This document shows positions 1 to 6,300 of a DNA stretch of 8,784 nucleotides, piece after piece. The number at the start of each line of letters is the position of its first letter. Within the stretch, counting starts at the first letter, position 1. The notes under the pieces are model-generated. The model worked only from the letters and a program-made list of their open reading frames with translations. It ran no database searches and was not told the DNA's origin. A program made the translations under genes and the position numbers. The DNA is taken from the NCBI GenBank assembly GCA_963579025.1, contig CAUZFZ010000272.1:1-8784 (forward strand), read 5' to 3'. Source of the stretch: CAUZFZ01 sp963579025. GTDB lineage: Bacteria > Planctomycetota > Planctomycetia > Planctomycetales > Planctomycetaceae.

Positions 1-86
1 ATTCCCTCAGTGTTTTTCTGGAACTCGTCTGTCTCATTCAGATGCTCTAGATAGGCGGGCCGGTCGTCCCATGAAATCTGTGACAA
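1..86 (-). CDS. Partial N-terminus of a probable third GNAT acetyltransferase, running off the left edge
   Basis: On the minus strand a frame is open from about position 140 to the window edge. From about position 98 it reads like the start of a RimJ/RimL-type (Acetyltransf_3) GNAT protein: DEITLSQISWDDRPAYLEHL, then NETDEFQKNTEG. No ATG or GTG exists in this frame. The only conventional alternative start is a TTG at 84-86, with no clear Shine-Dalgarno site, so the start given is a guess. The frame overlaps the 3' end of the YpeA-like GNAT gene, out of phase with it. Either the two genes overlap, the start codon was lost, or a frameshift broke a two-GNAT fusion. The assignment rests on my recognising the style of the N-terminus and is unproven because the acetyl-CoA motif lies outside the window. 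Confidence 0.38.
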   Translation of the reverse strand, partial: MSQISWDDRPAYLEHLNETDEFQKNTEG

Positions 87-568
87 CGTGATCTCGTCGG
101 AAACACAAAGTTGGAGAACGAATCGGCAGCTTGGTGAGAATCATCAACAAGTGCCTTGCCAAGACTTGTCCGCTCCTCCATCCGGTAACCACAACGCCGA
201 TACAACTCCACCACTTCTGAATTGCTTGAGCGGACCTGAAGGTTCACCTTCGGGCAACCACGATCGCTCAACGCTGACTCTGCCGCATGAAGCAATTTCC
301 GCCCAGTTCCGTTTCTTCGTTGGTCTGGAAGAACAGTAAGGCTGTAAATCCAGCCTCGAACTCCGTCGTACCCTGCTTTGACCGCACCGACGATACTCCC
401 AGCTTGCTCAGCAACAAACACGAGACCATCGCCTCGGTTCAGCTTGCGGATCAGAGCTTCCTTCGGAGCATTCCACGGCTGTGAGTCCGGCAAGACCTGT
501 TGCCATAGAGCGATCAGCGACTCGCCGTCGCTTGTCTGAAATTGACGTACAACCATTTCAGTTGCCAT
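47..568 (-). CDS. GNAT family N-acetyltransferase, YpeA-like, with an atypical C-terminal tail
   Basis: This is a cytoplasmic GNAT-fold acetyltransferase predicted to move an acetyl group from acetyl-CoA to an unknown amine. The 173-residue product resembles YpeA throughout residues 5-143: PWNAPKEAL near residue 31, YDGVRGWIYSLTVLPDQRR over 67-85, the acetyl-CoA pyrophosphate loop QRRNGTG at 83-89, and the closing ELYRRCGYRMEERTSLGK block ending at 138. YpeA-type proteins are about 140 residues long, so residues 144-173 are extra, serine- and arginine-rich and unlike the family. In that stretch another frame looks more protein-like, which suggests a shifted or lost stop codon. ATG at 568 is used; ATG at 556 (residue 5) is an alternative. 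The gene lies 30 bp after the PTH2 gene on the same strand, so the two are probably cotranscribed. The substrate cannot be told from the sequence. Confidence 0.88.
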   Translation of the reverse strand: MATEMVVRQFQTSDGESLIALWQQVLPDSQPWNAPKEALIRKLNRGDGLVFVAEQAGSIVGAVKAGYDGVRGWIYSLTVLPDQRRNGTGRKLLHAAESALSDRGCPKVNLQVRSSNSEVVELYRRCGYRMEERTSLGKALVDDSHQAADSFSNFVFPTRSRCHRFHGTTGPPI

Positions 569-598
569 TTTGACTTTTCCCGAATACGGCTACTGGAA

Positions 599-994
599 TT
601 ACAAGAGTTCCAACTCCCCAGTGATCGGATCGATCTTCTCGGCAACATCCGGGCCGATGGCGAGGCAAGTGTTGGTGGGCTCGCCGTGAAACTCCGTTTT
701 GCCGCTGTCAGTGATGAGGTGAACTTCAAGACCATCCTCAACTGCTTTGTCGCGAATAGCCAGAAGCTCCTCTTCGCTGTTCACTCGGCAGCAGACCTTA
801 GCGAAGGAACCTGTGAGCCATGCTCTCTCTACTTCTGAGAATTCATCCAGCGATACCGAACCAGTTTCCTGTAACCGTCGACAGATGAACGACATTGAAG
901 CGTGGGCTGCCTGTGCGATTTGTTTTCCACGCCTCATCTTCAAATCGTGCCTGACGCAGATGACCTGTTTGATTCTTCTTGCGTCGTCGCTCAT
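599..994 (-). CDS. pth2: Peptidyl-tRNA hydrolase, PTH2 family
   Basis: PTH2 enzymes split the ester bond of peptidyl-tRNA (and N-acylated aminoacyl-tRNA), recycling tRNA in the cytoplasm. This is the archaeal/eukaryotic-type fold, unrelated to the usual bacterial Pth. The 131-residue product has the full family pattern: the first strand KQVICVRHDLKM at residues 9-20, the signature GKQIAQAAHAS at 23-33 with K24, Q28 and H31, the LITDSGKTEF block at 93-102 with D96 and T100, and LAIGP at 111-115. The last residues, KIDPITGELELL, also resemble a tail I recall from bacterial and phage PTH2 members. The ATG at 994 is supported by AAGGAG seven bases upstream. It is the first gene after the SEC-C terminator and is followed 30 bp later by the YpeA-like GNAT. 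It may back up the housekeeping Pth, which is not in this window. Confidence 0.9.
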   Translation of the reverse strand: MSDDARRIKQVICVRHDLKMRRGKQIAQAAHASMSFICRRLQETGSVSLDEFSEVERAWLTGSFAKVCCRVNSEEELLAIRDKAVEDGLEVHLITDSGKTEFHGEPTNTCLAIGPDVAEKIDPITGELELL

Positions 995-1001
995 TCATGC
1001 G

Positions 1002-1007
1002 CTCCTT
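1002..1007 (-). promoter_or_regulatory. Ribosome binding site of the PTH2 gene
   Basis: The minus strand reads AAGGAG seven bases before the ATG at 994. This is the strongest Shine-Dalgarno match in the left half and fixes the start of the PTH2 gene. The overlapping ATG four bases further upstream is in another frame and opens only a shadow frame. Confidence 0.7.
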
Positions 1008-1045
1008 CGAGTCGGCGTTCTGTTCGGTCAATCTACCAGACACAG

Positions 1046-1080
1046 AAAAAACCCGCCCGGTTGACCTGAACCGGACGGGC
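1046..1080 (-). terminator. Rho-independent terminator downstream of the SEC-C gene
   Basis: On the minus strand, GCCCGTCCGGTT (1080-1069) and AACCGGGCGGGT (1062-1051) form a 12-bp GC-rich stem with two G-U wobble pairs and a 6-base loop. A run of six T residues follows (1051-1046). The plus strand has no T run after the stem, so termination is one-directional. It sits 43 bp after the stop of the SEC-C gene and about 50 bp before the PTH2 start. This separates the SEC-C transcript from the PTH2-GNAT unit. Confidence 0.85.
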
Positions 1081-1122
1081 TTGAACTTCAGTCTCTAAAA
1101 GTAGTGCTGCCGGATCACGCCG

Positions 1123-1290
1123 TCAAAAGTAGCCTTTCTTCATGCAGCACTTCTTGAAGCGTTTGCTGGAGCCACAAGGACACAGATCATTGCGTCCGAG
1201 TTTCTCTTCGAGCAGTTTGTCGCCGTGGACAACCCGTTCCCCACGTTTCACGTGCGTTTCGGATGGGAATCCACGCCGTCGCTTGCTCAT
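1123..1290 (-). CDS. Small SEC-C motif zinc-binding protein
   Basis: This is a 55-residue protein made of a basic N-terminus (MSKRRRGFPSETHVKRGE) followed by a SEC-C motif, GRNDLCPCGSSKRFKKCC at residues 32-49. The cysteines C37, C39, C48 and C49 give the CxCx8CC zinc-binding spacing also found at the C-terminus of SecA. Known SEC-C modules bind zinc and mediate contacts with protein partners or the ribosome; the role of such free-standing small proteins is not established. The product ends six residues after the motif, so it appears complete. The ATG at 1290 has no clear Shine-Dalgarno site. A palindrome lies 16-32 bp upstream, and a separate ATG at 1342, with AAAGGA nine bases before it, opens an overlapping frame that could be a leader. 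It is transcribed alone into its own terminator. Confidence 0.85.
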   Translation of the reverse strand: MSKRRRGFPSETHVKRGERVVHGDKLLEEKLGRNDLCPCGSSKRFKKCCMKKGYF

Positions 1291-1291
1291 G

Positions 1292-1322
1292 TTTTCGAAA
1301 AAATGACTGTTCGTCGAACAGT
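1292..1322. promoter_or_regulatory. Pair of palindromes upstream of the SEC-C gene (possible operator or mRNA hairpin)
   Basis: Two palindromes occur just before the SEC-C start. TTTTCGAAAA at 1292-1301 is a perfect 10-bp palindrome next to the ATG. ACTGTTCG-T-CGAACAGT at 1306-1322 has perfect 8-bp arms around a single base. Both share a TTCG...CGAA core. The second could bind a dimeric regulator. With a one-base centre it is poorly suited to a tight RNA hairpin, so DNA binding is the likelier reading if it is functional at all. Confidence 0.35.
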
Positions 1323-1481
1323 TCGTGATTCGTGTGTCGCATGGCGCACCGTCCTTTCAATCTGGAGTATCAGCGGCATAACCGACACTGCTCGTCGGAA
1401 AAGGTTCACCAATGAGCGAACAGGCCGAGAACCAGCACAGGTCTGTCGTGTCATGGATGTATTCCAAACACGAGGACAATC
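1323..1481. other. Gene-poor stretch upstream of the SEC-C gene
   Basis: No convincing gene is seen here. If the short plus-strand frame at 1482-1661 is not a gene, the empty stretch extends from 1291 to 1648. It should hold the SEC-C promoter on the minus strand, but I could not pick out a clear -35/-10 pair. The only protein-like signals are short ATG frames: one on the minus strand from 1342, overlapping the SEC-C gene, and one on the plus strand from 1412 that continues only as an antisense shadow of the VOC gene. Confidence 0.5.
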
Positions 1482-1661
1482 ATGGACGACGAGATAGACA
1501 CGGCTTCAAATCTCGCAGCAAAGGTGTATCCGAAGGTCTTCCGCACGGATTTCAGTCAGCCCGGCTTTGCCCTTATCAACTTCGGTCCAACATTCGGATC
1601 GCACGTGGTCCGTCGAGCCGCTTACCGATGGACCCAGCCAACTCTGAGTCACTCGTTGTAG
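1482..1661 (+). pseudogene. Short hypothetical frame, probably the 5' remnant of a larger gene
   Basis: This 59-residue plus-strand frame starts MDDEIDTASNLAAKVYPKVF, and its ATG follows GAGG with a six-base gap, a good ribosome binding site. Residues 1-42 look like genuine protein (KVFRTDFSQPGFALINFGP). The last part (RRAAYRWTQPTLSHSL) looks like out-of-frame sequence and ends abruptly, overlapping the end of the convergent VOC gene by 13 bp. From memory it resembles the N-terminus of longer uncharacterised planctomycete proteins, which I cannot confirm. I read it as a gene cut off about 40 codons in; a genuine small protein or a chance frame remain possible. It is the only plus-strand candidate in the left cluster. 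Confidence 0.35.
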
Positions 1662-2002
1662 AGTTCAACAGTCCGCCCATCAGGATCACGGACGACGGCT
1701 CGCAAACCCCATTGAGTTTGCTTTGGCTCGCTCACCACATCTGTTGCACGTCTGGCCGACTCGACGGCTCCATGAACGTCGTTGGCAACAAAGCCGAGCC
1801 GCGTCGTGAAATCGACGGTTGCACCTTCGGGCAGGGGATAAACCTCCAGAATTCCTTCACCCATTGGGGCCGAGAAATGCCGTGGCCCGCTGCCGTGTTG
1901 CTCCTCGACAAACTCAAACCCAAGCGAAGCGTAGAAATCACGCAGCCGCTCAATGTCGTCGGTCTTCAGAACGAGCAGTTTGAGTTTGGGCATGTTCGTC
2001 AT
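1649..2002 (-). CDS. VOC superfamily (glyoxalase/bleomycin resistance-like) protein
   Basis: This is a 117-residue single-unit vicinal-oxygen-chelate protein with two beta-alpha-beta-beta-beta modules. The first module opens with KLKLLVLKTDDIERLRDFYA (residues 6-25) and SLGFEFVEEQHGSGPRHF (26-43), then ILEVYPL with E53. The second opens at LGFVANDVHGAVESARRA and closes with the family hallmark RDPDGRTVELYNE, whose E113 is the usual metal ligand. Members may isomerise, open or sequester small molecules, including antibiotics; the substrate here is not readable. The ATG at 2002 is used. TTG at 2005 directly precedes it and ATG at 1993 is the other option. It follows the upstream GNAT gene by 26 bp on the same strand, so the two are likely one operon. 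Confidence 0.87.
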   Translation of the reverse strand: MTNMPKLKLLVLKTDDIERLRDFYASLGFEFVEEQHGSGPRHFSAPMGEGILEVYPLPEGATVDFTTRLGFVANDVHGAVESARRATDVVSEPKQTQWGLRAVVRDPDGRTVELYNE

Positions 2003-2028
2003 CAATCTTCAATCTGATCCAAAGTTCT

Positions 2029-2439
2029 TCAGCGGGTGCCTCGCTGAGTAATCCAACACGAATCGTGCTTGACCATCCCGATGTGCGGGTAGTAATGGGC
2101 AGCCTTGGGAGCAGACAGCAGAATCAGTGTCGTTTTGAAGCCAGCAGCTTCGTGTGTGCGACGGATCCGTTCCCTGCCAATGCCCCGCCTCTGGAACTTC
2201 TCGTCAACTGCCAGGTCTGACAGGTACGTACAGTACCCGAAATCAGTAATCGCTCGGGAAATACCGACCAGCAGGTTGTTACAGCGGGCCGTCACAATGA
2301 CATCGGCGTTCGACAGCATCGCTCGGATCGTCGCTGGCTCATCAATTGGTCGGCGTTCTGCGAGAGTAGACCGGCAGAGCACGTCCACGAATTCCTGCGG
2401 CGTTAGGTCGGGTTCGAACTGGTACGTCACTTCGTCCAC
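2029..2439 (-). CDS. GNAT family N-acetyltransferase
   Basis: This 136-residue cytoplasmic acetyltransferase has a compact GNAT core. The stretch RPIDEPATIRAMLSNADVIV (residues 30-49) leads into VGISRAITDFGYCTYLSDLA (58-77), followed by the acetyl-CoA loop QRRGIGRE at 83-90. The closing LLSAPKAAHYYPHIGM (107-122) is characteristic of one GNAT subfamily. The start is GTG at 2439: an in-frame TAA lies five codons upstream, no ATG is available, and AAGGA sits nine bases before the GTG. The length is normal for the subfamily and both ends look intact. It is divergent from the SASA esterase gene and is followed by the VOC gene, which probably shares its transcript. The acceptor is unknown; peptides, amino compounds or small-molecule amines are all possible. 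Confidence 0.9.
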   Translation of the reverse strand: MDEVTYQFEPDLTPQEFVDVLCRSTLAERRPIDEPATIRAMLSNADVIVTARCNNLLVGISRAITDFGYCTYLSDLAVDEKFQRRGIGRERIRRTHEAAGFKTTLILLSAPKAAHYYPHIGMVKHDSCWITQRGTR

Positions 2440-2448
2440 TGTGCTGAT

Positions 2449-2453
2449 TCCTT
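2449..2453 (-). promoter_or_regulatory. Ribosome binding site that fixes a GTG start
   Basis: The minus strand reads AAGGA nine bases before the GTG at 2439. Together with the in-frame TAA just upstream, it decides that the GNAT gene starts at GTG. Confidence 0.6.
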
Positions 2454-2520
2454 ATCATCCGGGCCGTTGAGCATTGAACATTGGAAGCTCCATCCGTCGA
2501 GCCGTAGTCAGAGAGCACTC

Positions 2521-3183
2521 ATGATACGCACTTTTTCCCTGATGGTTGTGGCCCTGACTGCTGGTGCCCGTTCGATGGATGCCGCAGTCAAGCCGCTCAA
2601 GGTCTTCATCCTCGCTGGTCAGTCGAACATGGTCGGCTGGGGTGACAGCTTGCAACTCCCGGACGATCTGCGGAACGGTAACGACCGAGTCCTGATGTTC
2701 GAAAACGGAAAATGGCAGCCGCTTAAGCCGTTCAGGAGAGCGATGAAGAACCAGGAACAATTCGGGATGACTGAGTTTTCTTTCGGGCCAGAGATCGCCT
2801 TCGGTCGTGAGATGGCCAAAGCATGGCCCGACGAGACCATCGGCATTGTCAAGCTTGCAGTCGGCGGGACGAGCATCCTCGCATGGAAGCCGGACTGGTC
2901 CCAAGAAAATGCCAACCGGGTCGGGCAAGGAAGAGTTGGATCGCTCTACAAGAAACTGATCGAGAAGGTCGAGCAGGCAAGCAAGACTCGTGACATTGAG
3001 ATCGTCGGCTTTGTCTGGGTACAGGGCGGTGGTGACATGAAGAACGTCGCCGTTGCCAAAGAGTACCTCGACAACCTCACGTCGCTGGTCGCCGCCGTCA
3101 GAAAGGATACCGGAGTACCGGACCTGCCGTTCCTATGTGGATCAATGCGACGTACAGACGACCCGGATGACCTGTCTGAATAA
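2521..3183 (+). pseudogene. Exported sialate O-acetylesterase-type (SASA) protein, 3' truncated
   Basis: SASA (DUF303) proteins are secreted SGNH-like esterases that remove acetyl groups from sialic acids or other sugars. The 220-residue product starts with a signal peptide (MIRTFSLMVVALTAGARSMDA). It then shows the nucleophile block VFILAGQSNMVGWGD (S35 in GQSN), the FGPEIAFGREMA block, the VKLAVGGTSILAWKP block and the VWVQGGGD block. It stops right after PDDLSE. Family members usually continue about 70 residues to a conserved Asp/His catalytic block, which is absent here. None of the three downstream frames resembles that missing end, so this is truncation rather than a simple frameshift. 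ATG at 2521 is chosen over an upstream TTG because the signal peptide follows it directly. Without the catalytic histidine it is probably inactive. Confidence 0.8.
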
Positions 3184-3328
3184 TTCAACTCTTCACGTCG
3201 ATTTTCTCTTTGCTGCGTCGTTCTCGTGGCCCGCGCGGTTCCGGGAGTTTGCTGGCATTGCTACGCTGGTGTTTCACACCTGCAGCCCCGCCTCAGAACA
3301 TCGTCTTTTCAACGGGACGCGACTCACC
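3184..3328 (+). other. Junction between the truncated SASA gene and the LamG/DUF1549 gene
   Basis: No gene is seen in these 145 bp. They should contain the promoter of the large downstream gene, but no clear -35/-10 pair stands out. A short hairpin, GGTGT-TTC-ACACC, lies at 3268-3280. The frame of the large gene is open upstream as far as 3053, but that part only overlaps the SASA gene and its translation has no family features. The sequence immediately after 3183 shows no relic of the missing SASA C-terminus. Confidence 0.5.
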
Positions 3329-6300
3329 ATGCGATGCTACCCCGTCATTCTCTGCGCTCTTCTGTTTTCTGTATGTCCACGAGCGACACAGGCGCAAACT
3401 CCGTCCAGCGGATGGGCACGCCTGATTCTTGACGATAAGCCCGACATGTGGTGGAGCTTTGACGGCAAGCAGGCGATCGTTGCCCACCTGGCAAAGGACA
3501 CGCCTGTGCTCGATGTCCGCGTTGACGGCCGTGTCGCGACCGGCAAATCCGGACCCGTGTTGAGCACATCGCGATTGTTCCGCCCGGATAATCGCGGCGT
3601 CGAGTTTTTCGGCGAGGGTGGTGCGATCAAAGTCAAAGACCCGGGAAAGAACAGCGTCCTGGATTTCGCGAAAGGCGATGCCGTCACAATCGAGGCATGG
3701 GTTCGGCCGCGTGCAATGAAGAGCGGCGGCTACATGTACATCGTCGGCAAGGGCCGCACGAATAATCCAGGAGTCGCGTCCGGCAATCAGAGCTATGCGC
3801 TGCGATTGCAGGGCAAGGGAAAGCAGGCCGTACTTAGCTTTCTGTTCCGCAACGGCGAGGACAAAATTACGTCTGGCAGCGACTTCCACCGCTGGACTTC
3901 CAATGAAGGTTTTGAAGTCGACGACCAGTGGCATCATGTCGCGATGACTTACAGGTTCGGTACCAGCGACAGTCTTCGCGGATACGTCGATGGTCAGGCG
4001 GTTGGCGGCGTGTGGGACCTCAATGGGGCGACATCGAAGGGGCCGCTGGTTGACGACGATGAACTCTGGATTGGTTCGTCGATGGGTATGCTGTCGGGCA
4101 GTACATTCAACGGGTTTCTGGACGAGGTCGCGATTTACCGACGCGTGCTCTCACCCGAGCGGATGCTGGTTCGAGTGCCCAAAGCACGACGTCCGTCTCC
4201 ACCACCGATGCCAGAACTCGCGCCGCCGCGCAATCTCGTCCTGGTCGAGGCGATCGAAGGCACACCTGACAAGGTTGGCTGGACTGATCGACTCCCGCAG
4301 GCGACCGATCACTGGATCGAACCGGCTTTCGCGTTCTTCCGTATTCCAGAGCGGTATTCCGACAAGGGCATCCGCGTCGACCGCGCCAATCCGCTTGTGC
4401 TGCGAGCGAGCAGCCTGATGACGTTGCCTGCCGGCAAGTATCGCTTCCTGTTAAGGACGCTGCGTTATGGCCGACTCTTCGTCGATGGCAGGCTGGTGCT
4501 GGAAACGCCGGTACGTGGACATCGCCCCAACGCTCACGGTGCAATGTTCAAGTTGATCAGTGATCTGGCCCCGGGAACGCGAGCCCTGTATCCCGGCAGT
4601 GAAGAACGGCTCGCTGAAATTGAACTCGATGGCAAGGAGCACGAGTTTCGGCTGCTCATTCATTCCGGCGGGCAGAAGCGACGACTTGAACTGGGCGAAA
4701 CGAGCCTCAGCTTCGCACGTGTTGATGAGCAGTTCCGAGTCCTCAGTACGAAGGTCGACATCCCGCTGACCGACGAGGGTTGGGAACCGTTTGAACGCCG
4801 CCGTCGTGACGAGTATGTGCTGATCGACCAGCGGCGGCGGCGCAGTGCCAGTCGCGATGAAGACCACTATTGGGCACGGCGTCACGAGATTGCTCGCAAG
4901 ATCGTCTCGAACTGGAAATCGGTATCGATGCCCACTGCGAAAGACCGTTCTTCGGTCAGTAACGAGGTCGATGTGTTTATCCAGGCGAAGCTCGAACAGC
5001 AGGGTCTGAAACTGGCCCCGCTTCTGGACGACTGGTCCTTCCTGAGACGTGTCTCGTTGGACGTCCTCGGTACTCCCCCGTCTCCAGAGATGAGCGCCAA
5101 ATTCTTTGCGGACAAGCGATCAGACCGGCGTGCTCGTTTTATTGACCGGCTGCTCGAACATCCCGGCTGGGCGGATCACTGGGTCGGTTACTGGCAGGAC
5201 GTGCTGGCCGAAAACCCCAACGTGGTCAATCCCACGCTTAATAACACGGGCCCGTTCCGCTGGTGGATTCACGAGTCCTTCCTGGACAACAAACCCATCG
5301 ACCGCTTCGCCACCGAGCTGATCGCGATGGAAGGCAGTTCGCACTTCGGCGGCCCAGGCGGTTTCTCAATGGCCAGCCAGAACGATGTACCGTTCGCGGC
5401 CAAGGCGCACATTATCGGCCAGGCGTTTCTGGCTCTGGAAATGAAATGCGCCCGTTGCCACGACGCGCCGTATCACGATTTCAAACAGTCGGATCTCTTC
5501 AGCGTCGCGGCCATGCTCAAACGCAGCCCGCAGGAAGTGCCGGCAACAAGTTCGTTGCCCAGAGAATCCAGCTCGGAGCTGGTGAAGGTCAGCCTCAAAC
5601 CCGGCCAGTCGGCTCCCGTCTCGTGGCCGTTTGAATCGACGATCAATGGAACGGTCCCGTCGGGATTCCTCCGTACGCTCGACGACCCACGGGAAGAACT
5701 CGCCGCGCGTGTCACCTCGCCGCATAACAGTCGATTCGCGAAAGTCATCGTCAATCGCTTATGGCACCGTTGGATGGGACGCGGTCTGGTGGAGTCGGTG
5801 GATGACTGGCACGACTCGAAGCCGAGTCATCCGGATCTGCTCGAATGGCTGGGACGAAAGCTGGCACTCAATGGGTACGACCTCAAACACATCGCGCGGC
5901 TGATCCTTAACTCGCACTGTTACCAGCGGTCGGTCCGGTCCGTTGAGACTCCGGAACACGTCGCCCTGTTCGCGACTCCGATCCGCCGCCGCATGTCAGC
6001 CGAACAGATCGCCGACTCGCTGTTCTCGATTTCCGGCAAACAGTTCCGGGCCGGAGACATGAACATCGACGTCGACGGCAGCCGCGCCCTGACAAGCTCA
6101 CTGAATCTCGGCATTCCCCGCCGCGCCTGGATGTTCTCGTCGCTCAGCAACGAACGCGATCGGCCCAGCCTGTCGCTGCCGTTCGCTCAGCCCTTCGTCA
6201 CCTTGCTGCAGACATTCGGTTGGCGCGCGTCGCGTCAGAATCCGCTGACAGTCCGCGAGCAGGAATCAACAGTCCTGCAACCGGCCCTGATTGCCAATGG

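Noticed and set aside
542..838. 98-residue plus-strand frame
   Set aside because: It is antisense to the PTH2 gene, whose catalytic motifs are clear.
1315..1325. CGAAC-A-GTTCG as an SOS (LexA) box
   Set aside because: The arms sit one base apart, whereas known Gram-positive-type LexA boxes have a four-base centre, and the neighbouring gene has no link to DNA repair.
1412..2017. 201-residue plus-strand frame
   Set aside because: Most of it is antisense to the VOC gene, which has clear family motifs; its translation has no recognisable features.
1..2440. Integron-like gene cassette array (GNAT, VOC and SEC-C genes in one orientation)
   Set aside because: The gaps of 23-30 bp between paired genes are too short for attC sites, and no matched RYYYAAC/GTTRRRY pairs were seen; one GTTAGGT at 2402 lies inside a GNAT gene without a partner.
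3053..3328. N-terminal extension of the large DUF1549 gene
   Set aside because: It overlaps the SASA coding region in another frame and would bury the signal peptide that starts at 3329.
3293..3937. 214-residue minus-strand frame
   Set aside because: It is antisense to the LamG domain, which is strongly supported; its translation resembles no family.
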